A DNA stretch of 15,262 bases from positions 1 to 15,262 of the forward strand of contig JAGORP010000046.1 in the NCBI GenBank assembly GCA_018062725.1, in the 5' to 3' direction. Below are positions 1-7,031 of the stretch, one piece after another. The stretch comes from Flavobacterium sp. (GTDB lineage: Bacteria; Bacteroidota; Bacteroidia; Flavobacteriales; Flavobacteriaceae). The position numbers and the translations under genes are program-made. Numbering within the stretch: the first letter of the stretch is position 1; every line of letters begins with the position of its first letter. A model generated the notes under the pieces. It did no database searches. It was not told the DNA's origin and saw only the letters and a list, made by a program, of their open reading frames with translations.

Positions 1-799
1 ATACTAGTGGTACGGTTTTAACACCTTCGGCTTCGATTGTAGTGACTCCGGTGATGGCTGCTCTTATGTTGTTTCTTCTTTTTCCTTTGACAACAATTTC
101 ATTCAATAAATTTATTTTTTCGGATAAAGCGACGTCAAGTTGTCCATTGTTGTACACAATAATTTTACGGGTTTGTTTTTGCATTCCTTGACCTTCAAAT
201 TCAATGGTGTTTTCTCCGTAATTGGCTTGAATGCTATAGTTTCCATCTGCATCAGAAACGGTTGTTTTCTTGTTGCTTTTGTTGGAGACGATCACGTCAT
301 TTAATGGGAGTCCATTTTTTAAGTTTTTTAAATTACCTGTCAGCGTGTAGGTGTCTTCTGTATTGTTTAAGGTTTCTTTACCGATGAAAGTTAAGTTACC
401 TGATTTTAAAGCGTCAATATCATTTAAAATGGGCTTGTTAGAAGCCGTGTTTTCGTCGCCTGATTTTGTAAAATAATTTTTAGGTAATGATTTATAAATC
501 ATTTTGTTTTTGGTCAAGATGATTTTTTCTTGGTCAAAAAAGAAATTTAATTCGGTATTTTCTGCTATTTTATTTAAGATGTATTCGATGCTTTTTCCTT
601 CGTAATTCCCTGAAATTAAGTTTTTTGGCAGCCATTTTTCATCATAGTAAAACCGATATTTAGATAATGTTTCAATTTTATCCAAGACTGTTTTGGTACT
701 TTGATTTGAAAATTCTAGCGTAATGGTTGGGTTGGTTTCTTGTGAGAACAAAAACTGAGTTGCAAAAACAAATAAAAGTAAGAAGATTTTAGAGTTCAT
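1..799 (-). CDS. TonB-dependent receptor with STN domain, N-terminal part (partial)
   Basis: Outer-membrane TonB-dependent transporter. The 266 N-terminal residues are visible and the gene runs off the left edge. The start is the ATG at 799. A signal peptide of about 20 residues (MNSKIFLLLFVFATQFLFSQ) is followed by an STN/secretin-like domain (about 25-85, with VLDKIETLSKYRFYYDE and EYILNKIAENTELNFFFDQ), a linker, a carboxypeptidase-regulatory-like beta domain (about 128-210, with TLTGNLKNLKNGLPL and TTVSDADGNYSI), and the start of the plug (LNEIVVKG onward). In known receptors the STN domain signals to a FecR-type anti-sigma factor, but no fecR or sigma gene is visible upstream. It begins 12 bp after the stop of the secreted protein gene, so the two are very likely cotranscribed. 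The substrate cannot be told from this fragment. The class is clear; the size of the missing barrel is unknown. Confidence 0.9.
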   Translation of the reverse strand, partial: MNSKIFLLLFVFATQFLFSQETNPTITLEFSNQSTKTVLDKIETLSKYRFYYDEKWLPKNLISGNYEGKSIEYILNKIAENTELNFFFDQEKIILTKNKMIYKSLPKNYFTKSGDENTASNKPILNDIDALKSGNLTFIGKETLNNTEDTYTLTGNLKNLKNGLPLNDVIVSNKSNKKTTVSDADGNYSIQANYGENTIEFEGQGMQKQTRKIIVYNNGQLDVALSEKINLLNEIVVKGKRRNNIRAAITGVTTIEAEGVKTVPLV

Positions 800-811
800 T
801 TCTTTGTAATA

Positions 812-1531
812 TTATTTAAGTAATTTTAAAAATGCTATGATAAACTCAGTTTGATTGTCTTTTTCCAATTTTTCGTTTTTTTCATAGTAGCTTTTTATTT
901 CTGCTTTCATTTCTGGAAATATTTCGATTAAATCTCTTTCCGAATCAACAGGAAAATAGTTGTTTTTTGCGAAAATAAGGTGTTCTTTCTTTAGAAAATA
1001 TTCTTTTTGCGTATTGTTGTTTTTTACGATTTCGAGTGCGCTTTTGCTATGTTTGATGTATAATGTCGCTTGTTTTGTTTCGATTTTTTTTTCATAAAAA
1101 CCTTTTTTAAATTTTGCTTTCAACTCATTTGTTAGGTTTTTAAATTTTTTGTTTCCGAGAGAAAACTCAGTTATGTAATCAGAAATTAAGTTGATTTTTA
1201 TATAATTATTTTCCTGATCGGGAAGACAAACTAAAACATCTTCTTTTAAGTCGTATTTTAACTTAAGCCCGAAATAATTCTGACCATTATAAGTGATATC
1301 TCCAGATGTAAATTCATTTTCATCAAAATAGCGATGATTGTTCTTGTTGATTGTGTTGTCGTAATTTAAATGTAATTTACCGTTTATATAAGGTAGGTTT
1401 TGATAGCCGATGGTTTGGTCTATTTTAACTAATTCATTGGAGCTTGCCGATTGTGCGTGAAATTGTGTTGTAAACAAGAGCAATGCAAGCACAAAAACAA
1501 AGGTATGTTTGTAAATAGAACTAAATTTCAT
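812..1531 (-). CDS. Secreted protein of unknown function, upstream of TonB receptor
   Basis: A 239-aa exported protein. Residues 1-27 form a signal peptide (MKFSSIYKH, a hydrophobic run VFVLALLLFTTQ, then HAQ before the likely cleavage site). The mature part is rich in Asn, Lys and Tyr and is probably mostly beta strand (for example YNGQNYFGLKLKYDLKEDVLV), with a charged helical tail (about 205-239). I recognise no enzyme motif. From memory it resembles small periplasmic or surface proteins that flavobacteria encode near STN/carboxypeptidase-regulatory-domain receptors, but I cannot name a family. It has its own candidate promoter just after the pnp terminator and lies 12 bp ahead of the receptor gene. 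A role as an accessory or ligand-binding partner of that receptor is inference from position only. It is not a typical SusD: too short, with no SusD helices or motif visible. Confidence 0.75.
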   Translation of the reverse strand: MKFSSIYKHTFVFVLALLLFTTQFHAQSASSNELVKIDQTIGYQNLPYINGKLHLNYDNTINKNNHRYFDENEFTSGDITYNGQNYFGLKLKYDLKEDVLVCLPDQENNYIKINLISDYITEFSLGNKKFKNLTNELKAKFKKGFYEKKIETKQATLYIKHSKSALEIVKNNNTQKEYFLKKEHLIFAKNNYFPVDSERDLIEIFPEMKAEIKSYYEKNEKLEKDNQTEFIIAFLKLLK

Positions 1532-1555
1532 TTGTAAAAAATTGAATAATAATCG

Positions 1556-1585
1556 TAAATGTACAAAAATTCTGACAGTAACAAA
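1556..1585 (-). promoter_or_regulatory. Candidate promoter of the secreted protein-TonB receptor unit
   Basis: Read on the minus strand, TTTG (1585-1582) is followed after 18 bp by TACATTTA (1563-1556). This fits the Bacteroidetes arrangement TTG-N17-23-TAnnTTTG with one mismatch in the -7 element. It lies 25 bp before the ATG at 1531. The -33 element overlaps the T-tract of the pnp terminator. Confidence 0.5.
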
Positions 1586-1613
1586 AAAATCCCAAACATT
1601 GCTGCTTGGGATT
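1582..1613 (-). terminator. Intrinsic terminator of pnp
   Basis: A perfect 8-bp inverted repeat (AATCCCAA at 1588-1595 with TTGGGATT at 1606-1613) encloses a 10-nt loop. On the minus strand the stem runs directly into a T-tract (positions 1589-1583). It lies 28 bp beyond the pnp stop and is oriented to end pnp transcription. The other strand has no T-tract. Confidence 0.85.
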
Positions 1614-1641
1614 CAACCTATTTGAATTAATTAATTATAAA

Positions 1642-3789
1642 TTAACCTTGAGGATTTTCTTTTTTCTCCTCACGTGGAGGTCTTGGTAAAAGTGCTTTTC
1701 TTGACACTTTTTCTTTTCTGGTTTTAGGATCGATACCTAAATATTTTACTTGGAAAACATCTCCCATGTTTACCACATCGGCAACATTTTCAGTACGTTC
1801 CCAAGCTAGTTCCGATACGTGAAGCAATACTTCATTTCCTGGTGCTGCGGTATATTCTACTACGGCTCCGAAATCAAGCATCTTAATTACTTTTACTTCG
1901 TATGCTTCTCCCATTACTGGTTTGAAGATGATCGAGTCAATTTTAGCTAATACTGCTGCAATTCCGTCTGGATCTGTTCCTAAGATTTCAACCACACCTT
2001 GTTCGTCTACTTCGTTGATTACGATAGTTGTTCCAGTCGCTTTTTGTAATTCTTGAATTACTTTTCCACCAGGTCCGATTAAGGCACCAATAAAACTTCC
2101 AGGGATAGTTCTGGTGATAATTTTCGGAGCATATTTTTTAACATCTGCTCTTGGTGTAGCAATCGTTTCGGTAATTTTACCTAAAATATGTAAACGTCCT
2201 TCGCGTGCTTGTTCTAAAGCTTGCTCCATGATATCATAACGTAAACCGTCAATTTTAATATCCATTTGACAAGCGGTAATTCCGTCTGCTGTACCCGTTA
2301 CTTTAAAGTCCATATCTCCTAAATGATCTTCGTCACCTAAAATATCAGACAAGACAGCGAATTTTTCACCATCCGTAATCAATCCCATGGCAATTCCAGA
2401 AACTGGTTTTGTCATTTGAACTCCAGCATCCATTAAAGCCATTGTTCCAGCGCAAACTGTTGCCATAGAAGAAGAACCGTTCGATTCTAATACTTCCGAA
2501 ACGATACGAATTGTGTAAGGACAATCGGCAGGAATCATGTTTTTCAAAGCACGTTGTGCTAAATTTCCGTGCCCTACTTCTCTTCTTGAAGTTCCTCTTA
2601 AAGGTTTTGCTTCACCAGTTGAGAAAGGAGGGAAATTATAATGTAAATAGAATTTCTCTTCACCTTGTTCCGATGGAGAATCGATTTGATTGGCTTCTCT
2701 TGAAGTTCCTAAAGTTACCGTAGCTAAAGCTTGCGTTTCTCCACGTGTAAATAAAGAGGAACCGTGAACTCTTGGTAAGTAATCTGTTTCGCACCAAATT
2801 GGGCGAATATCTGTTGTTTTTCTACCATCCAAGCGAACGCCTAATTCTAACACTACGTTACGAACGGCTTCTTTGTTGGTTTTGTAGAAATATTTAGATA
2901 CTAAATCACCATCAGCAGCTAATTCTTCTTCTGTGAATAACGCTTTTACTTCTTCTTTTACTTCTGCAAAGGCAGCACTTCTTTCGTGTTTAGCTGATCC
3001 TACTTTTGCAATTGCATAAATTTTATCGTAAGCAGCTGCTTTTACTTTTTTGTAAATTTCTTCGTTTTCTTTCTCACCTTCGTAAGTACGAATTTCTTTT
3101 TTACCAAAAGCGGCTTGTAAACGCAATTGTGCTTGGATTTGAACTTTAATGGCTTCGTGGGCAAATTTGATAGCTTCTACCATTTCTGCTTCCGAAATTT
3201 CTTTCATTTCTCCTTCCACCATCGCAACAGAATCCATAGAAGCACCAATCATCATGTCGATGTCCGATTTTGCTAAGTCTTCTCTACTTGGATTGATTAC
3301 AAATTTTCCATCGATTCGTGCTACACGTACTTCAGAAATTAAGTTGTAAAATGGAATATCAGAAACAGCTAAAGCTGCCGAAGCTGCTAAACCAGCTAAT
3401 GCATCCGGCATCACTTCTTCGTCATGAGACATTAACTGAATCATCACTTGTGTTTCTGCGTGGTAATCGTCTGGGAAAAGCGGACGCAATACGCGGTCTA
3501 CTAATCTCATAGTTAATACTTCGCTATCACTAGGACGTGCTTCTCTTTTGAAGAAACCTCCTGGGAAACGACCTGCAGCTGCGAATTTTTCGCGATAATC
3601 TACCGTTAAGGGTAAAAAATCTACTCCAGGGTTTGAGGTGCGAGCCGATACTGCCGTGGCAAGTAACATCGTGTCGCCCATTCTTACTACTACAGAACCA
3701 TCGGCTTGTTTGGCCAAACGTCCTGTCTCGATTGTGATGCTTCTGCCATCACCTAAATCGATTTTTTCTACAAATAATTGTGGAATCAT
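1642..3789 (-). CDS. pnp: Polyribonucleotide nucleotidyltransferase (PNPase)
   Basis: Phosphorolytic 3'-5' exoribonuclease that degrades RNA to nucleoside diphosphates; it acts in the cytoplasm in mRNA decay and RNA quality control. The 715 residues are full family length. Domains in order: first RNase PH core (about 10-220, with [26 protein letters not shown]), all-helical domain (about 240-310), second RNase PH core (about 315-545) holding the catalytic [12 protein letters not shown] motif at 485-496 and the phosphate-binding [10 protein letters not shown] region at 437-446, a KH domain with GPGG at 572-575, and an S1 domain (about 625-695) with a short charged tail. It follows rpsO, the order conserved in most bacteria. 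An AAAAGG stretch lies just before the ATG. The 147-bp gap to rpsO contains the rpsO terminator and a repeat-rich leader, so pnp probably has its own promoter or leader control. I see no damage. Confidence 0.98.
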   Translation of the reverse strand: MIPQLFVEKIDLGDGRSITIETGRLAKQADGSVVVRMGDTMLLATAVSARTSNPGVDFLPLTVDYREKFAAAGRFPGGFFKREARPSDSEVLTMRLVDRVLRPLFPDDYHAETQVMIQLMSHDEEVMPDALAGLAASAALAVSDIPFYNLISEVRVARIDGKFVINPSREDLAKSDIDMMIGASMDSVAMVEGEMKEISEAEMVEAIKFAHEAIKVQIQAQLRLQAAFGKKEIRTYEGEKENEEIYKKVKAAAYDKIYAIAKVGSAKHERSAAFAEVKEEVKALFTEEELAADGDLVSKYFYKTNKEAVRNVVLELGVRLDGRKTTDIRPIWCETDYLPRVHGSSLFTRGETQALATVTLGTSREANQIDSPSEQGEEKFYLHYNFPPFSTGEAKPLRGTSRREVGHGNLAQRALKNMIPADCPYTIRIVSEVLESNGSSSMATVCAGTMALMDAGVQMTKPVSGIAMGLITDGEKFAVLSDILGDEDHLGDMDFKVTGTADGITACQMDIKIDGLRYDIMEQALEQAREGRLHILGKITETIATPRADVKKYAPKIITRTIPGSFIGALIGPGGKVIQELQKATGTTIVINEVDEQGVVEILGTDPDGIAAVLAKIDSIIFKPVMGEAYEVKVIKMLDFGAVVEYTAAPGNEVLLHVSELAWERTENVADVVNMGDVFQVKYLGIDPKTRKEKVSRKALLPRPPREEKKENPQG

Positions 3790-3815
3790 AAATTTTCCTT
3801 TTTCAGTTATACAAC

Positions 3816-3862
3816 GGGTTTAGTTGTGTTGTAGTTGTTGTGTGTAGTTGTTGTGTAAACCC
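3816..3862 (-). repeat. pnp leader: 13-bp tandem repeat inside a 7-bp inverted repeat
   Basis: GTAGTTGTTGTGT occurs twice back to back (3831-3843 and 3844-3856). The block is flanked by GGGTTTA (3816-3822) and TAAACCC (3856-3862). In the pnp-sense RNA this would give a 7-bp stem enclosing a loop of about 33 nt made only of A, C and U, rich in CAA. The element sits 27 bp before the pnp start. A structured leader that takes part in pnp autocontrol is possible but not shown. Confidence 0.6.
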
Positions 3863-3895
3863 AATGAAAAACTAAACTTTTTCTGCAATGTAATA

Positions 3896-3928
3896 TAAAA
3901 TAAAAAGAGGCGCGTAGGCACCTCTTTT
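3896..3928 (-). terminator. Intrinsic terminator of rpsO
   Basis: In minus-strand RNA, arms at 3928-3918 and 3913-3903 form an 11-bp stem with one G-U wobble, closed by a 4-nt loop (3917-3914). A T-rich run (TTTTTATTTT) follows. The wobble would be a C-A mismatch on the other strand, so the hairpin is specific to rpsO transcription. It starts 8 bp beyond the rpsO stop. Confidence 0.9.
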
Positions 3929-3936
3929 CATATTGA

Positions 3937-4206
3937 TTATTTTCTAATACCCAATACTTTGATGATTTCACGGTATCTATTGATTTCCGTTTTCTTTAAG
4001 TAGTCAAGAAGACTTCTTCTTTTACCTACTAATTTCACTAACGAACGCTCTGTGTTGTAATCATGACGATTTTTTTTCAAGTGCTCAGTTAAGTGGTTGA
4101 TTCTGAAAGTGAATAAAGCGATTTGCCCTTCAGCAGAACCAGTGTTTTCAGCTTTTCCTCCGTGTTGAGCGAAGATTTCAGCTTTTGTTTCTTTAGTTAA
4201 ATACAT
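3937..4206 (-). CDS. rpsO: 30S ribosomal protein S15
   Basis: Small-subunit ribosomal protein that binds 16S rRNA early in assembly of the platform. I chose the ATG at 4206, which gives 89 residues (MYLTKETKAEIFAQHG...), the usual S15 length. An in-frame extension to a TTG at 4254 adds 16 residues that are not part of the family and would begin almost at the predicted transcription start. Hallmarks are GSAEGQIALFTFRINHLTEHLK, then HDYNTERSLVKLVGKRRSLLDYLKK and the end IKVLGIRK. The gene has a consensus promoter and its own terminator, and is followed by pnp. S15 represses its own translation in several bacteria through leader RNA. The leader here is roughly 50 nt and begins with a possible CCC/GGG hairpin, which is too weak to call an S15 site. 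Confidence 0.98.
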   Translation of the reverse strand: MYLTKETKAEIFAQHGGKAENTGSAEGQIALFTFRINHLTEHLKKNRHDYNTERSLVKLVGKRRSLLDYLKKTEINRYREIIKVLGIRK

Positions 4207-4262
4207 GCTAATATTATTTAAATCATTATTATGTAGATTGAAGTGTTTCCCCAATACGGGTG

Positions 4263-4292
4263 CAAAAATACATTTTATTTTCTAAAATACAA
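4263..4292 (-). promoter_or_regulatory. rpsO promoter, Bacteroidetes consensus
   Basis: On the minus strand TTG (4292-4290), a 19-bp spacer, and TATTTTTG (4270-4263) match the TTG-N17-23-TAnnTTTG consensus exactly. Transcription would begin near 4257, about 50 nt before the ATG at 4206. The -33 element lies only 4 bp after the stop codon of the preceding SDR-DUF2867 gene. Confidence 0.85.
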
Positions 4293-4296
4293 TATT

Positions 4297-5724
4297 TTAT
4301 TTGCGATTAGCGATATTTTTAATCATTCCTGAGAATATGAAATAATGAAAAGGAACCATACTGTACCAATACAACCGCCCCAAAATTCCAACGGGTCTGA
4401 AAGTAGCAATTTGATGAAGGGTATTGTTTTCGTCTATTTTAAATTCCAACCAGGCTTCTCCGGGTAGTTGCATTTCAGCAAAAAGGAGGAGTCGTTTTTC
4501 TTCTTTATCGGCTAATAAAACCCGCCAAAAATCAAGAGCATCTCCATTGTCTAAATGTGAAGGATGGGTTCGGCCACGTCGTAAACCCACGCCTCCAAAT
4601 ATTTTGTCTATAAATCCTCGTAATTGCCACATCCAACTGCCATAATACCAGCCCTTATCTCCTCCAATCGACCAAATGTTTTCGAGAACTTGCGGGACAT
4701 TTTCAATTTGAATTTTTTTATGGTCTTTCAAACATCCAAAATTAGGAACTTGAATATAATGGGAAAGGTTCTTTTTGAATCGACTACTGGACAAACTGTC
4801 TTTCCAACTGGAGATGACCAAGTTTTGCTCAATTTTTTCAAAGGCTAATTTGATGGCATCGACATAGGAAATGGGCTTGATTTGTAGCATTTTTTGCAAT
4901 CGATTGTCGTTGCAAATGACTTCAACCTTCATACTGTCTACCAAATTCATGGCTAATTTATAAGAAGTAGAAGTGACAAAATATAACCAGTAAGAGGAAA
5001 GTTTAGGCGTCATCACTGGCAGTGTCCAAATGGCTAATGAGATCCCTCTTGTTTTGGCATACAATTGCATCATTTGTTTGTAAGTAATTATATTAGGACC
5101 ACCAATGTCGAATGATTCGTTAAAACATTCGGGTTTGTTTTGAACACCAATTAAATATTGAATGACATCTCGTATAGCAATGGGTTGTGTTTTGGTTAAT
5201 ACCCATTTTGGCGTGACCATAATAGGAAGTTTTTCGCATAAATCTCTGATGATTTCGAAAGAAGAACTGCCAGAACCCACAATAATTCCCGCTTTTAAAA
5301 CAGTAAGGTTTGATTTGCCATTCTGTAGTATTTTTTCAACATTGTTTCTAGAAAGCATGTGCTTTGAAAGTTTAGGGTCGTTTACAATACCACTCAAGTA
5401 AATGACTTGTTTGACCTGCATGTGACTTGCATAGGTGTTGAAGTTTCGAGCTGCGGTTGCTTCCATTATATCGAAAGAATCGGTTGAACTTGCCATAGAA
5501 TGGATTAAAAAATATGCAATGTCAATTTTTTTCGGACAATTGGTAAAGTTTATTTCTTCAAGAAAATCGACTTCCCAAACTGAAATTCGAGACATCGTAA
5601 GGGCGTCTAAGCCTAATCGGTTTTTGTCGCGTACACAACACACTACTTCGTGTCCTTGTTCCAATAATTCGGGAAGTAATCTTCTGCCTACATAACCATT
5701 GGCACCTGTTAATAGAATTTTCAT
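4297..5724 (-). CDS. SDR-type NAD(P)-binding protein with C-terminal DUF2867
   Basis: Two-domain cytoplasmic protein of 475 residues. Residues 1-300 form an extended/atypical SDR Rossmann domain, with the dinucleotide motif GANGYVG at 7-13, VRDKNR after the second strand (a likely NADP 2'-phosphate contact), and YLSGIV at 109-114. Residues 345-475 match DUF2867 (WSIGGDKGWYYGSWMWQLRG, then LRRGRTHPSHLDNGDALDFWRVL). Substrate and reaction are unknown; family members are annotated only as SDR or DUF2867 proteins and are often found near photolyase genes. The ATG overlaps the stop of the Cry-DASH gene by 4 bp (ATGA), which implies translational coupling. It is the last gene of the photolyase operon, and I see no terminator before the rpsO promoter. 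The domain call is firm; the function is unknown. Confidence 0.88.
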   Translation of the reverse strand: MKILLTGANGYVGRRLLPELLEQGHEVVCCVRDKNRLGLDALTMSRISVWEVDFLEEINFTNCPKKIDIAYFLIHSMASSTDSFDIMEATAARNFNTYASHMQVKQVIYLSGIVNDPKLSKHMLSRNNVEKILQNGKSNLTVLKAGIIVGSGSSSFEIIRDLCEKLPIMVTPKWVLTKTQPIAIRDVIQYLIGVQNKPECFNESFDIGGPNIITYKQMMQLYAKTRGISLAIWTLPVMTPKLSSYWLYFVTSTSYKLAMNLVDSMKVEVICNDNRLQKMLQIKPISYVDAIKLAFEKIEQNLVISSWKDSLSSSRFKKNLSHYIQVPNFGCLKDHKKIQIENVPQVLENIWSIGGDKGWYYGSWMWQLRGFIDKIFGGVGLRRGRTHPSHLDNGDALDFWRVLLADKEEKRLLLFAEMQLPGEAWLEFKIDENNTLHQIATFRPVGILGRLYWYSMVPFHYFIFSGMIKNIANRK

Positions 5725-7031
5725 TTTTGTGTGTTTTTGTTAGTCAACCATAAAATTCTAAATAACTTGTATTTGTCGTATTCTTGGGCTTGTTTTTCAA
5801 TATTAAAATAGCGATGACCTCTCGGATCATTGCCAACACCGGCTAAATAAGCCCAATTCCCCCAATTGCTACAAACATCATAATCAATCAATTGTTGTTC
5901 GAAATACGCTGCACCCAGACGCCAATCCATATTGAGTTCATTGCAAAAATAACTAGCAACATTTTGGCGGCCTCTGTTACTCATAAAACCAGTTCGTTTC
6001 AATTCAATCATGTTCGCATTGATAAAATCAGAGGGTGTTTTGCCATTTATCCATTGGGATAATAATTTTTCGGATAAAGATTGTGAATTGACTTTTTCGT
6101 TTTTAATTCCTGCATACAAGAAAAATTTTGTTTGGTGTTTTTTGAACATAAATCGGAAAAAATCCCTACAAAGTAATTCGAAAATCAACCAATAAGTCGA
6201 ATCATTCGCGCCAAATTCTTTTTCGTATTTTTTAACTTCTGAAAAAATGAGACGTGGCGAAATACAACCCATGGCCAACCAAGCTGAAAATTTGGAAGAA
6301 TAATCGGGACCCACCATTTCGTTTCGCGTTTCTTTGTAGTTGGACAAACATTTGGTGTCATAAAAATAATGATTCAAACGTTTTATTGCTTCGGTTTCAC
6401 CTCCTTTAAATTGTAGGGCTGCACGAGTATCTATTGTGATTTTTTTTAGCCTTAATTCTTTTAATGTAGGCCATTCTATAAGAGGAAGTTTGGGTGAATT
6501 GATTCGAATTGGTTTCTGGAATGGATTTCTAACGACGGCATCTTGTTCCGTTTTTTTTCTGAAATTGGTAAATACATCTGGAATGTCTTTTATCGAAAAA
6601 GGTAAATCTTCGGCATGATATAATGTACTCGTGCTACATGTTTCTAATTCGCATCGCAACTTGAATAAAGCTTCTTGTACTAATTTTTCAGTTTGTTTTT
6701 CTTCGTAAGCCACTTCGCGTTTGGCAAAAACTTTTTGGACTTTATAGTCTTGTACGATTTTCGGAATTTCAACTTCCGGTTTACCTTTAATCAATAATAA
6801 CCCAGAACCCAAACGTTTTAAATTTCTATCTAAATTCTCTAAAGATTCCAATAAAAACTGGGCTCTGAAAGGTCCGGTTTTTTGAAATCCGAACGCAGTG
6901 GTTTCAAAATGCGAATCGTCAAAACAATAGACCGGAATTATCTCTTGACTTTGTGAAATGGCTTTGACTAAAGTTTCGTTATCGTCTACTCTTAAGTCGG
7001 TTTTAAACCAAACTAATGCTGTCTTTATCAT
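5721..7031 (-). CDS. Cryptochrome DASH (Cry-DASH photolyase family)
   Basis: FAD-dependent blue-light flavoprotein. Cry-DASH enzymes repair cyclobutane pyrimidine dimers mainly in single-stranded DNA and usually bind MTHF as antenna. The 436 residues give an N-terminal alpha/beta antenna domain (1-125, WFKTDLRVDDNETL and GFQKTGPFRAQFLLESL) and a helical FAD domain (about 200-430). DASH hallmarks include STLYHAEDLPF, VFTNFRKKTE, STYWLIFELL (278-287), GFMSNRGRQNVASYF (348-362) and the tail IDYDVCSNWGNWAYLAGVGNDPR. Trp370, Trp390 and Trp393 are present, in the areas of the electron-transfer chain. Two points are odd: the lesion-site Trp expected after ELL is Cys288, and the FAD-loop GxTGxPxxDA pattern reads GKTPSDFINA (330-339). 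The C-terminus ends soon after the FAD domain. The start overlaps the FeS photolyase stop by 4 bp. The family is clear; repair activity is an inference. Confidence 0.94.
   Translation of the reverse strand: MIKTALVWFKTDLRVDDNETLVKAISQSQEIIPVYCFDDSHFETTAFGFQKTGPFRAQFLLESLENLDRNLKRLGSGLLLIKGKPEVEIPKIVQDYKVQKVFAKREVAYEEKQTEKLVQEALFKLRCELETCSTSTLYHAEDLPFSIKDIPDVFTNFRKKTEQDAVVRNPFQKPIRINSPKLPLIEWPTLKELRLKKITIDTRAALQFKGGETEAIKRLNHYFYDTKCLSNYKETRNEMVGPDYSSKFSAWLAMGCISPRLIFSEVKKYEKEFGANDSTYWLIFELLCRDFFRFMFKKHQTKFFLYAGIKNEKVNSQSLSEKLLSQWINGKTPSDFINANMIELKRTGFMSNRGRQNVASYFCNELNMDWRLGAAYFEQQLIDYDVCSNWGNWAYLAGVGNDPRGHRYFNIEKQAQEYDKYKLFRILWLTNKNTQK

Noticed and set aside
2511..3823. Plus-strand open frames of 61-70 codons opposite pnp
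   Set aside because: They are antisense to a well conserved gene, carry no domain or start signal, and their residue makeup is that expected from the complementary strand.
4207..4254. TTG start at 4254 giving a 105-aa S15
   Set aside because: The extra 16 residues are not in the S15 family and would begin almost at the predicted transcription start.
4248..4262. CCC-GTATT-GGG in the rpsO leader as an S15 autoregulatory site
   Set aside because: Three base pairs are too few to support it; it remains only a possibility to compare across relatives.
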